From the NCBI GenBank assembly GCA_026545225.1, contig CM048845.1:117059033-117123032 (forward strand): a stretch of 64,000 nt of DNA, read 5' to 3'. Positions 22,450-34,400 of this stretch are shown piece by piece. This DNA is from Cornus controversa. Taxonomy: Eukaryota; Streptophyta; Magnoliopsida; Cornales; Cornaceae. The notes beneath the pieces were generated by a model, which was not told the origin of the DNA, ran no database searches, and worked only from the letters and a program-made list of their open reading frames with translations. Numbering within the stretch: the first letter of the stretch is position 1; the number at the start of each line of letters is the position of its first letter. A program made the position numbers and the translations under genes.

Positions 22450-25136
22450 AACTTTAAAAAAATAATGACAAATGAGTGACCATTTAACTTTAATGTCCAA
22501 AATACCTTCATTTTATTTTTCTTTGGTAGATTTTAGAATTCCAAAGATGCGACAAGAGTTATCGAGAAGTTGATAATAAGTCATCATGAGACACTAGGAA
22601 ATAGGTTTATCAATCAAGTCTATTCATATCCTCCAATATTTTTTATTAATAATTAATTGCACCCAAATTAGATTTTTTTTTTTGGTTAATGAGATATTAA
22701 TATACAGAAATAAATAAATAAATATATATATATATATATTATCTTATTTAGAATGTATATATGTTCATATATTGTACACAAGTCATTGAACTTTTTGACG
22801 TTTCTAATATTTGGAGTTGAAGAAAACGAAGAAATGATGATAATTTATGAAAAGCAATTTTTTTCAATTTAGATCACTAAAATCTAATTTTTCTTACTTA
22901 AAATCATGGATTTACATGATTTTTGGTGGAACAGTTCTTACTATGCGAGCGCTCTCATTGAGCTCATGTCCTCGTGGCATTTTTTCTTTTTCTTTTTGGT
23001 GTGCACTGTGAAATAGACTTTAAAAAGATAGGTTTTTCTATTTTACTCTACATTAATATTAATTATATTGTCAATTTGAGAGTAACACCGCTACTAACAA
23101 GGTATTTTTTTACCTTCCAAAATAAAAGGTCGAAAACTCAAGTACACATAAAGGCAGACTGGTATGTTTGAATTTTTTGCCAAAAGGTAAAAATTGAAAA
23201 GAGAAAAAAAAAATCAACACATTATGTTTTTTGGTGAATTCAAAAATAAGAAAATAATTAAATGAGATGAGTTTACTTCATGGCATATTGGTGTAATATT
23301 TTGGCACTTGTTAAGTTACAAACTTGTTTTGTTTTTTCCTGATTTTTTTTTTTGGGGAAATTCAAAAATTATAAAATGATTAAATGAATATGAGTTTTCT
23401 ACTATCCCAGAAGAACAAATAGGCATCCATGAAATTTGTTTTATTTTTTCATAATAAGAATTGAACCTTAACCTTTAATTCACTTGCATAACAGTCATGA
23501 CATCGAATTTTTTTTTATTAAATTAGTTAAAATGACATGTGACCAAGTGTAAATTTGATTAAATTAGTTAAAATGACATCTGACCACGTGCTTTACAGAA
23601 TGAAACTTATCAGATAATGAATTTTTGGAAACATGAAAATGTCCAAAGTATATATACATGTTAACAGGAGTAACATTCCTCGAATATGAATACTTCTTGA
23701 ATATTTACAAATAGATACTTCTAAATGTATCTATAATTTTTAAATATATATATATATATATATATATTTCTAATATGTATCGATAGTTCTTAAATTATTC
23801 AACCACATATATGATATTTCTCACATATTTCAAAATACATCTTTAAAAAGTTTTGAACCTTAAAATGTAACCTTTCCAATAATAACATCATAGTATAATT
23901 GTTAAGAAAAGTTTAAAATTTATTTTAGTATTGAGATATATATTATAATTTAGTGCAAAATTTATCTATGCAAATTATACAATATGACTCTTTAACTCTT
24001 CTTTTGTTTATTAATCATAATATTTTATAAAGAAATGTTAATAATTCAATTTTTTGTATAAATAAAAATATAATTTATTATTTTTTATATTACTATATTC
24101 GGGTATCTTATTTTTTAGAAAATTTTCTCAACGTCTTACTCGTATCGTATTGTATATCCGTGTCCATACTTCCTAGTGTTTTACACATATACACATGAAG
24201 GATATAAATTTGCACAAGAAGAAAAATCCAACAAGGGAAAAGTTGTGTCATCACTTTATTCCAGTGAGGATGAAAATAAAAATGAAAACCAAAACAAGAA
24301 TTTCTATTTACTAAGACTATTTTAATCTTTGTGGTGGATAAAATAATTGCATATAAACAATTTGCAGCATTAGCTTGTCCAACTTGAACTCTCGCAAATA
24401 GAGATAGCAATTTATCTTGCCCGACAGGGAATTGATCGTCCCCACCTCGTTTAAACCAGTTATGAGAAATGTTAAATAGTTTTGAGGCGATTATAGGGGT
24501 AAGAGGGAAAAACTCGCGAAATTGCGGGACGAAAATAAGGATAGACACCCCTGCCCCGTTTATATTTTATATGTATTATATTACCCTTACGTATATAATA
24601 TACATACAAAATTAACCTTATATTATTATACATATAACGTTTACTAGTTCAAATCTTATTGGTGGTGCACATGTAAATTACCAAAAACTTTACCACATAA
24701 GAGTGTAAAGACTAAAAAGAGTATAATTACAAAAGTAATCTCTTAAAAAAAAGTTCTCAAAAAAAAATAAAAACAGATAAATTACAAATCAAAGGTACCA
24801 TATTATTAAAAATAAAATGAAACTTAGTTCAACATTATTTTATGTGAGTGAGTGATGTCATCATGCGTTATTCTTATGATGATGATATTATCTTTTACTC
24901 ACATAAACTGAGTCCGACTAGTCTAGATTATGTATCACAACTCTGTTACCAAGAAAGGAAACATATCCATTTACTAGTTTGAGTAGGTTACCCAATTCCT
25001 TTAGATGAATTCTTATACATTCTAAATGTCAATTAAATTTCATCTGTGATATCACTTCATCAACAAGTTAATTTTAGAAAGTTGAGTAGACTTGCTCATT
25101 CTTAATTATGAAACTATAAAGACGAAAAAAAAAATT
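22450..25136. other. Intergenic repeat-derived sequence, no gene seen
   Basis: AT-rich with (TA)n runs at about 22720-22740 and 23742-23767 and a tandem duplication near 23515-23590 (TTAAATTAGTTAAAATGACAT). Part of a GC-richer repeat is seen at 24395-24560, a type also present near 37510-37660. No gene recognised. Confidence 0.4.
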
Positions 25137-25324
25137 CAGGGTCGGCTCGGGGCCTAGGCTGTCTGGGGCTTCCAAATTTCAAGGGCTTCATTTTGTTTTT
25201 AATCAAACCCAATACTACAGTACTGGGCCTCATGTATTTAATTTATTTTACTAATTAAGGTCCAATTCGTCTCTCAAGGTTTGGGACCTTGGGTTGCAAC
25301 TCGCAAGGGTTAGCTAGCCGGTAC

Positions 25325-25500
25325 TTCTCGCAGATTGCCAGACTAGGGTTTTTGCCTTTTTGCCAAACGGCAGCAACGGCTATTTCCTGTGGGCTGGGGT
25401 TCTTCTCGCAGATTGCCAGATTTGTGGTTCTCTCTTTTTTCTTCACGGCCAAACGGCAGCAGCAACTATTTCCTGTGGGCTGTGGTTCTTCTCGTAGATT
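25325..25500 (+). repeat. Subterminal tandem repeat of the hAT element
   Basis: A 78-86 bp unit beginning CTTCTCGCAGATTGCCAGA and ending TTTCCTGTGGGCTGGGGTT occurs twice (from about 25325 and 25403), with a partial third start at about 25489. It contains CCAAACGGCAGCA. Subterminal repeats are typical transposase-binding arrays in hAT elements; that role is inference here. Confidence 0.75.
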
Positions 25501-26523
25501 GGAGGGTCTCATGCTTAGGTAAGTTTTCTCTCCTCTCTAAGTCCCTCCATATGATCGTTCATTGTTTTGATACGGAAAAAAATAAAATAAATTATGATGG
25601 GTGTAATTTTGATGAAGAATTTTCATTTGCCATTGATTGAGTTTGTAAAAGAAGCTAAGAAAAATAACATCTAAACAAAGATATGGTCTTATAGATATAT
25701 AAAAGTGAAGAGTTGGAATGTTGGATTGTAAGCCTGGAAAATATTAGACGGACTAAACTTTCTGATTCTCTGAATATGGTATCACAAGTAAGAATCCAAT
25801 TAATATTCAAAATGTATAACAATTCTTTCTAAAATATTCTGTTAACTTGTTTGGATTACTCGGTCATTGTGCATAACAACTCTGTGCCAGGTGTTTTATT
25901 TTTCAAAATTACAAGCTACGGTCAAAAATCTAAAGATAGTTTTTATTTTTATTTTTTTATTGTGCGTGTGTGTGTGTGTGTGTATATATATTTATTCTAT
26001 TAACTTTTATTTTCAAATTTTAGTGATTTAGTTTAGCAATATTCGATTTTTCTTACCTTTCGAAAAATTATTTGATTCATCTTACTAACTGAAGGCATTT
26101 AACTAACCAAATTTTTGGGGATCTTTTTACTTCCTTAAAATTGTTTCAGTAAGAGTTGGAGGCTGAAGGTAGTCATACATATAACATCATTGACAGTGAT
26201 TGATACTAATTAGATAATTCTCTCATTTCAGTTCTGGACTGCCCTGGCTAGTCGGCTTGTGCCTTCATGTGTCAGTAGCTAAAAACATAACTATTTAAAT
26301 GTATGTTTTTTGGTTATTTGTTGTTTCTCATGTATGTTTTTTGGTTAGTTGGTGTTTCTCATGTAACCTATGTTGCTTTTTCTTCTTTTGGTCCTTTATA
26401 TTTTTAATTTATTATTATACTGAAATTCTCTTATAAAAATCTTATATAGGTGCATATTTCCTAGCTCTTAGCAGACTTGTCTTGGTTGTGAACAAACATA
26501 ATAAGGAAAAGAAAATTTGAGTT

Positions 26524-28605
26524 ATGTCTACTAGAAAATTTGAATCTGGGCATGAAAAAAGGGAAAGAAAGAAGAGAGAAGACGAATTGATTCAATCTCA
26601 AAAAGGAGCTCTGCATAAGTTTTTTAGAAGTAATACACAAATAGAGAGTTCAGATGAAGATTTGGTGAATGAAGATCATAGGAATGAGAATCAAAATGAA
26701 GAAAATGTGAATGAACATGAAGATTTGGTAAATGAAGAACATATGAATGCGAATGATAATGTTCCTTTGAATGATCCAGGGAATTGGAAAAAAATTGATA
26801 AAAAATTGACAGATTTATTAGTTGAAAGAGGTCCTACAAGAGAACATTGGAGGCAAGTATTACTGAGAATAATTGCTATTGTGAAAACTCTTGCTAAAAA
26901 TAGTTTGGCATTCCATGGGGACAGGGAGAAGCTTTATGAAGAAAATAATGGAAACTTTTTAAGCATAATTGAAATGATTGCCGAATTTGATCCAATAATG
27001 CAAGAACACATTCGCCGAATTCAAGAAAAAGAAATTCATTATCATTATCTTAGTCACAAAATTCAAAATGAATTTATTTTTCGAATATCGGATGAGATCA
27101 AACGTGTAATCATTAAAAGGGTTAAAGAAGCAAAGTACTTTTCAGTTATTCTTGATTGTACTTCGGATGCAAGTGATGAAGAGCAAATGTCACTTATATT
27201 AAGATGTGTGAATGTTTCAGCAAGTCCAATAAATGTAGAGGAGTTCTTTTTAGGATTTTTAAAGGTGGATGATACATCGGGGCAAGGGCTTTTTGGTGAA
27301 CTTGTAGATGTTTTGAAAGATCTTGAACTTGATATTGGTGATGTAAGAGGACAAGGGTATGATAACATGTCTAATCTGAAAGGAAAACACAAAGGTGTAC
27401 ACAAAAGATTTCTAGAGATAAATCCTAGAGCATTCTACATGCCGTGTGGTTGTCATACTCTTAACCTTGCACTTTGTGATATGGCAAACTCTTGTTCTAA
27501 AGCTTCATCTTTTTTTGGAGTTGTGCAACGTATGTATTCATTGTTTTCATCTTCTACAAAGCAGTGGAAAGTTCTCACAGATAATGTTAAATGTTTCACA
27601 CTTGAGCCACCATTACAAACACGTTGGGAAGGTCATGTTGAAAGTGTTCGAGCAATAAGATTCCAAGCTCCAGATATAAGAAATGCTTTAATTCACTTAG
27701 CAAGTACTGATGAAGATCCCAAGACAAAGAGTGATGCCGAGTGTTTAGCAACATATGAAATTGAAAATTTTGAGTTCTTGCTTGGCATGGTTATTTGGTT
27801 TGATATATTGAATGTTGTTAACAAAGTAAGCAAAATCATGCAAACAGAGGACATGCAGATTATTGTTACTATAGATCTCTTAAGAGGACTCATTTCTTTT
27901 TTTGAAACTTATAGAGAAAATGGATTTGAATCTGCTATGATTGAGGCTAAGGAGATTGCAATTAAAATGGAAGTTGAACCTATATTTCGTGAAAGACGTG
28001 TCATTTGTAAAAAGAAACAATTTGACGAGAGTGCCAGCGAAGAGATGACACAATCGGCCGAAGAGTCGTTTAGAGTTAATTACTTCATGTACATAGTTGA
28101 TCAAACTCTTTCTTTACTCAAGAGTAGATTTGAACAATTTCAACAATATGACGACTCTTTTGGTTTTTTGTTTAATTTGGAGAGGTTGAAGTCTGCAGAT
28201 AATGATAGTTTGAAGTGTTCATGTCATAACCTTGAAGATCTCCTAAAACATGACATGGTTTTTGATATTGATGGGACAAAATTATATTCTGAGCTAAAAG
28301 TCTTAAGAGAAGCTTTACCAAGAGGAACAAAAAAGGCAATTGAAGTACTGAATTTTATAAAAATGCTAGATTATTGTTTTCCAAATGCTTGGATTGCATA
28401 TAGAATATTATTGACCATTCCAGTTACAGTTGTATCTGCTGAGAGAAGCTTTTCAAAGTTGAAGTTGATCAAATCTTACTTACGGTCGACGATGTCAGAA
28501 GAGAGATCGAATGGATTGGCTATGATATCTATTGAAAAAGACATGTTGGAGAAACTTGATTGGAGTACTTTAATTGATAATTTTGCAGCTCAAAATGCAA
28601 GATGA
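26524..28605 (+). CDS. hAT transposase (ZMYM1-like/DUF4371 type), lacks N-terminal zinc finger
   Basis: 693 residues, uninterrupted. The N-terminus (GHEKRERKKREDELIQSQKG, then an acidic Asn/Glu-rich stretch) and the block DPGNWKKIDKKL are as in this family. The TTF-type zinc finger that normally follows VERGP is missing; the text goes straight to EHWRQVLLRI. Next come the DUF4371/RNase H-like core with VILDCTSDASDEEQ (first Asp) and GYDNMSNLKGKHKGV (second Asp), CGCHTLNLALCDMA, a TRWEGHVESVRAIRF helix, and the C-terminal hAT dimerisation region (TVVSAERSFSKLKLIKSYLR). Relatives are about 100 residues longer, as recalled. The frame is otherwise intact, but without the DNA-binding finger its activity is doubtful. 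Confidence 0.9.
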   Translation: MSTRKFESGHEKRERKKREDELIQSQKGALHKFFRSNTQIESSDEDLVNEDHRNENQNEENVNEHEDLVNEEHMNANDNVPLNDPGNWKKIDKKLTDLLVERGPTREHWRQVLLRIIAIVKTLAKNSLAFHGDREKLYEENNGNFLSIIEMIAEFDPIMQEHIRRIQEKEIHYHYLSHKIQNEFIFRISDEIKRVIIKRVKEAKYFSVILDCTSDASDEEQMSLILRCVNVSASPINVEEFFLGFLKVDDTSGQGLFGELVDVLKDLELDIGDVRGQGYDNMSNLKGKHKGVHKRFLEINPRAFYMPCGCHTLNLALCDMANSCSKASSFFGVVQRMYSLFSSSTKQWKVLTDNVKCFTLEPPLQTRWEGHVESVRAIRFQAPDIRNALIHLASTDEDPKTKSDAECLATYEIENFEFLLGMVIWFDILNVVNKVSKIMQTEDMQIIVTIDLLRGLISFFETYRENGFESAMIEAKEIAIKMEVEPIFRERRVICKKKQFDESASEEMTQSAEESFRVNYFMYIVDQTLSLLKSRFEQFQQYDDSFGFLFNLERLKSADNDSLKCSCHNLEDLLKHDMVFDIDGTKLYSELKVLREALPRGTKKAIEVLNFIKMLDYCFPNAWIAYRILLTIPVTVVSAERSFSKLKLIKSYLRSTMSEERSNGLAMISIEKDMLEKLDWSTLIDNFAAQNAR

Positions 28606-28840
28606 TCAAATTTATTTTAATTGATGTGAACTGGATTGTGCTATTTATAAAGCACCAAGACCAGGTTTTGTTGTGTGTTTTAAACATTAATATATTTTAT
28701 GTGCTTATCGTCTCATTTTAATGAAAATTTTGCTCTTTTATAAAATTTATGCACGTGTGAAACTTTATGTATAAAGGGGCTCACATTTGAAATTTCGCTT
28801 AAGGCCTCTCAAAATTTTGGGAATTTTAGGGCCGGCCTTG

Positions 28841-30634
28841 AAAAAAATGCACTACTATTTTCTATGCCATCTATGTGGAGTATTGAGATATAAAGATCGT
28901 TGACAAATATAACATTTCGGTATTATTTTTCACACAGTGACTGTTCAAATTTGAACCCGCTAAGTAAAAGTCAGCATATGAATTATGATCATGGATTTGA
29001 CATGATTTTCTTCTAGACTTGCCATGATAGATGTGTTATTTGATTTTCACTTTTGTTATGTTTGGGAGCACCGGATCAGTGCCTTGAAGTTGGAATTGAA
29101 ACAATTCCAATTTCTAATCCCAATCACAAAAGTTTGTTTCTTTCTAATTCCATTTTACAGAGATTTCATTACATCACAGCCACAGGCCTTGGGCTGGCCT
29201 GAAAGCCTGATGTACTTGTCTAACAGGATGGATCCATGAACCCCATTTTAAGAGATGGGCTCAGGCCCACATCAATTCTTTCCAACGAAAAATACCCTCT
29301 CTCTCTCTCTGCGTGTTCATTCCACAACTTCAACTCCACTCTTTAGCCGTTGACGCAAGCTTTCTTCGCTGCAAACTGAGGTAAACCCAACCCCGAGCTC
29401 TCTTTTTGTGTGTGTGGTATATATCTCTCTTCTACATCAATCCAAAATACAAAAGACTGAATGTGATGTTTTGTTTCATATTATTGATTGATCTTTCTTT
29501 AACCAATCAACGGTAAGTTTGAATTTATCTTCAATTTGTCTCTCCCTCAATCTCTTCTTGAAATAACCCCACTCAGATGAAAACACTTATTGAAAATTTA
29601 TATTCACGAACCCAAGCCTCTCACATCACCTCTATTCAAAACTCACCCAAACAGAACCCTCTCCTAAAACCCTCAGACCCCACGTATTCAAAAACAACCA
29701 AGGGTTTCAACTTTCCTTCACTTCTCCATTCAAACATGCTTAAACCGCTTCTACTATGTGAAATGCATGTGCATGCATCTAGATTATATCCATGCGTATG
29801 TGTATATTGTGTTCGAATTACTAGTTTTAACTCTTGTTTGTAATTGGAGTAACTGAAGAGTGACCCAACAACAATAAGCTCAGCAATCCTTTAATGCACG
29901 TGACGATTATTTGTTTTTCCCCATTCTATTACAGTAGTGGTGCAATTTGTTTTTCTTCCTAAAGCTCAAGACTGAAATGCAAAAGAAATTTGATTGTAAA
30001 TTTCTTCTGAAACTAAGTGTGGCAAAACTTGACCCAACATGGAATTAGCGTGTTTGAGTTGACTTTGATATATTGGTGTCCTAATTGTTTCAGTTGTAAT
30101 TAGCACGTTAAATAAATTGGTTGTGATCAGATTTGGAGACTTTTTACCTGATTTGATCCATTTTTTAAAAAATGTGCCAGGTTAGCATGGATATACGATT
30201 TTGTTTAAATTACACGAGCACATTTGTCAATTCATAAGACTGATATCCTAAATCATAAAAGGTTATTCTATTTACATAATTTTTTGTCATGTTACAAATT
30301 ATATGAGTTATTGGTCACACAACATGTGCCTTTAATAACTATGACTATTCACAATCGTGGATTTTATTAAGTTCGTCACCCTTATGTCATTTTTCAGAGC
30401 ATGAGACGGTTATCCTTTTTTATTATTTTATAGATAAAATATCCATTATGGGTTAAAAATTTTGAGTACACAGAAAATGAGGAGTTTTCTTATAATGCTA
30501 AATCTTCTTCTTCATGTATATTATCTTATATCTTTGTCATTGTTGGCCAGATTTAATTACAATCCCAAATATTTTAATCTATTTTTATTCTCAAATTGTG
30601 GAGGTTTGATTTGGACATAACTGCAGGCATTTCC
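28841..30634. other. Intergenic and likely 5' leader of the PPCS gene
   Basis: A CTCTCTCTCT tract at about 29298-29310 precedes a likely noncoding first exon ending GCAAACTGAG at 29380 with donor GTAAAC. A matching acceptor CTGCAG ends at 30626, eight bases before the ATG, so a 5' leader intron of about 1.25 kb is plausible. Short ORFs (for example 29577-29843) show no recognisable content. Confidence 0.4.
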
Positions 30635-31401
30635 ATGGAGAACTCAGTAGCTCTACAAGAAACACAACTTACAGAAGTCAAGTCCTTCTTTGACTCAGCT
30701 CCTCCTCTTAGAGATGGTCCTGATATCGGTAGAAAATTAAATTACTTCATTGGAAGGAATTCTTTATCATCAGGCAATTTTGCTTCTTGGCTTTTTTTAT
30801 TGATATTGAAGTTTCTAGCTCAATTGTCCTTTATACTTTTTCTTCGATTTGTTGTCATTTTAAGTGAGGCGTGGTTTGGTGGATTGTTCTTTCTCATGTA
30901 GTTTCAGATAGTGGAAGAGGTAGGAGGATTGTATGTGTGACATCTGGTGGGACAACAGTTCCTTTGGAACAACGATGCGTCCGTTACATAGATAACTTTA
31001 GCTCAGGTCATAGAGGAGCAGGATCAACAGAGTGAACACCACCACACCTAATTTCGTAACTGTTACTTAAATATCCAAGCTGTGTTCTTAGTTTGACCAG
31101 ATAGACTAACGGTGAAATGAAATCACAGGTATTTTTTGAATGCTGGATATTCTGTTATCTTTCTGTATCGAAGGTAAATATTTTGTTCTTTTCGCATGGC
31201 TGCTTCTTGTCCTGTCAAGAATAAAATCTTTATGCGGTCCATTATTGTACTTGTTCAAAGAATTCATAATATGGGCTATTTTTTTATGTAGGGGAACCTG
31301 CCAGCCGTATTGTAGATCTCTTCCGGATAATCCATTGCTTGAATGTTTTGAGACCACTGATGAGTCGAACATTCAAGGTTTGTAGTTTCCCTTCTGTTTG
31401 T

Positions 31402-31439
<38 letters not shown>

Positions 31440-34400
31440 AAAGTATGACATATTGCAAATTGGCTAACATTTTTTTTAATGCTTACAGCATTAAAAGACC
31501 TTTAACCATTGAACCCTGGAAAGAGACCTTGATTTGATCATTGCTAACCATAAGGCTCATCCAACAAAACTTGAGTTCTTGGGTCCTCTTATAATCATTT
31601 TTTTTTCTCAAGTAATTTCACAAATATTTAAGAAATTTACTGAAGAGCCAAGGAAGTGGTAACCCAAGTACACACTACACGCGTGCATAATTATTTTACA
31701 CTTTAGCTTCATCGGTTTAGTTAGCGAAGTAATATTTTAATGGATGTTTAAAAGTTTTGTGATTTACATTGTGCCTTATGCATGAACTCACGATCTCTAA
31801 CTTTTTGTTCTGCCAGGTTTCTACAGGATTAATTTTTCATCTCTCATGATAGTTACGACCGTACAAAATTTTCATCTCTCATGATAATTACGACCAATTT
31901 TTGTATCGATTATCAATGCAAAGCGTGAATGTTGTAAGCTTTTCTCTAAATTAAGTTAACTTTGCTTCATATTTCAGTGCACCAGTCATATTCTGAAGCA
32001 GTGAGGAGGGCCATTAGTGAACATCATGCTGTATGGATCCTCAATATATGTGTAGTTGTCTTTTAGTATTATCAATGCATTGGTATGATGTTAGTTCATT
32101 GTAACAGTGAGCCACAATGACATTTCATTTTATTGCAGGCTGTAGCAAGAGGCCTCTTGTTGAAGGTTCCCTTTACAACTATATTCGAGTATCTTCAGGT
32201 TTTCTTCGGTATTATATGATATGGATCTTTGAACTCTCATTGATGTGCCAACTACCAGCATAGCAATCTATTTTTCCAAGATTTCTCATCTAAACCCATG
32301 ATTTGCTTCTTATTTCTTTCTATTTTTCTGTAAATAAGATCTGCTCTTTTGTATCTTTTCCCATCTTTGGCACACAATACACATCACAGGGGCGATTCAC
32401 CTCTTCAAGGAGTTCATGTGGATGAAATTACTCAAATATTCAGACACAACTTGAATTTGTTGATGCATTTAAAAGGCTATTCTGTTAGCAAACTATTGGA
32501 AATTATGTTATAGACTCTGCTATATAGTTCCAAGCAATACATTCTTCCTTTGAAGCACATGATTCCTGCTAATATGCGCGGTAACAACTATCATCTGTAT
32601 AGTACTTGCTAATATGCGTGATAACAACTATCATCCAATCACTAATCACTTTGCATTTTGGGAAAATGCTATAATGTATGAAGGATACTTCCTTCTTATC
32701 AATGAACGACATGTTGAATGCTTATCTACTTAAAAATGTTCATAAAAACAAGTGTTTTATCTATTCTGAAAAATTTCATCAATTTATTCAGTATTATACT
32801 GGGCAAGGTTCTTTCATGGACACCCAGAGACTCCATATCAAAAAGATTTGTAGAAGTTCGATATAATCTCAGTTTCCCATAAATGTAATTGTCACCATGT
32901 TATATGCCTAAATTTTGGGGAGTTTCTGTGCCTATTCTTTCAAGTCCATATTAGGATATCATACAGGATTGTTGAGAAAAAAAACCAGGAAAGGATTAAA
33001 GAAATAAGAAATGCTACTCAACATGATAAGATTTTGAAAGAAATTTGGAGGGTAAACAGCATACTTAGTCTATTTGTATTTAAAGGTATCTAGGATTATT
33101 AACTATATGCTATTACATTGGTAAATATTGAACAAGGCTTTGACAATGAAAGTAGTGAAGTTTGTGTTTCTCTCACCTCATACCAAATATATTATTAACT
33201 GCCTGGCACTTTTACAAGTCTAACAGGCATATCCATTTGAGGGAAAGTGCGAAAAATTGATAAACTTCAAACTCGCTGATCTTCTAATTTTAATAATCTT
33301 AGCTAAAACAATGTTAAATTTGTGGTTACCAAAGGCTGAAGCCTAGTGGTATCTCCTCTACCCCTCTCAATGCGAGAGGAAAGGGTTCGAGTCCCCAAAT
33401 GGACAAAATGGGTGTGTGAGTTTCTCGCCAATGACAAAAAAAAAAATGTTAAATTTGTGGATGAAAATTTTCAAGTACCATGAATTACCATCATGCATTT
33501 CAGGATTTCATCAACCTTGCCAGTATTTTGTTTTGTATTCTTCTGGAGCAATAAGATTGGTAGCTACTACCAGGTGACTAATTTTGGAAGAGAAGTTGAG
33601 ATAAACTACCTACTATTAACTAAGAATGTTTAAGAACTTTATTTCGGGAGCTTTTATTGAAATTGACCTTGCTAATCTGTTAGTATGGTGCAAATAAGAA
33701 TTTGCTTGAACAAGGAGTCTCATTATGTAATGATCCTTTGTGTTTAGTTGAGTTCTCTAGTCAGGTGACAAAGTCTTTGCATTGAAAATGCTTAATGTGA
33801 AGTTCTATGTATCTCATTTAATTGCATCGAACTTTGTTTGCTTTTACTTCCTCAAGTTTGCTCCTTGGTTGTGTCTATGTAGCTATTGTACAAATATAAT
33901 ATTTTTTTGCTTTTCTGGCATATATTTTTCACTTTTTTCCTCTTACTATGTTGGGTAGTTTAGCTTCATTTTCTTTTTTTTTGCATCCTTTGTCAGTTCT
34001 ATTAACCTATTGCTCTTTACCTGCTTTACTTGGTTTCATAGAAGAATCTTGAAAACCTAGCAGTTCAGAAGAAATTAGATTGTCTTCTGTATATTAATTG
34101 TTACATCTCTGTTTCATGAGCAGATTTTAAAGTTGACTGCAACATCATTGAGTCATCTTGGGCCATGTGCAATGTTTTATCTTGCGGCTGCAGTATCTGA
34201 CTTTTATGTTCCATGGGATAGTATGGTAATGGTTAATCTATTATAAATATTTTCTTTTTCGGTTTTTACTTCTGTAGTTCAGGATTTATTGGGTATTTTG
34301 AATAAGTAGATTTGGAAAATCACTAAATCCTCTCTCAGTCTCTGGCTTTTGGAGGAGAGGAGGGTTGATACTTGTGGTTGTGGTGGTGATTGTTATTGTG

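Larger units (their letters stand above)
25137..28840 (+). mobile_element. hAT transposon with transposase ORF
   Basis: Ends CAGGGTCGGCTC and complement CAAGGCCGGCCC form short imperfect inverted repeats with the CAGGGCCGGC character of plant hAT elements. The flanking 8 bases are AAAAAATT on the left and AAAAAAAT on the right, one mismatch in a low-complexity site. The 5' part holds a subterminal tandem repeat, and the body one long transposase ORF (26524-28605). Confidence 0.8.

Noticed and set aside
25255-25640. Short ORFs on both strands in the 5' part of the hAT element
   Set aside because: They reflect the subterminal tandem repeat and have no family content.
29577-29843. 88-residue ORF upstream of PPCS
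   Set aside because: No recognisable domain, lies within the probable 5' leader intron, and composition is like noncoding flank.
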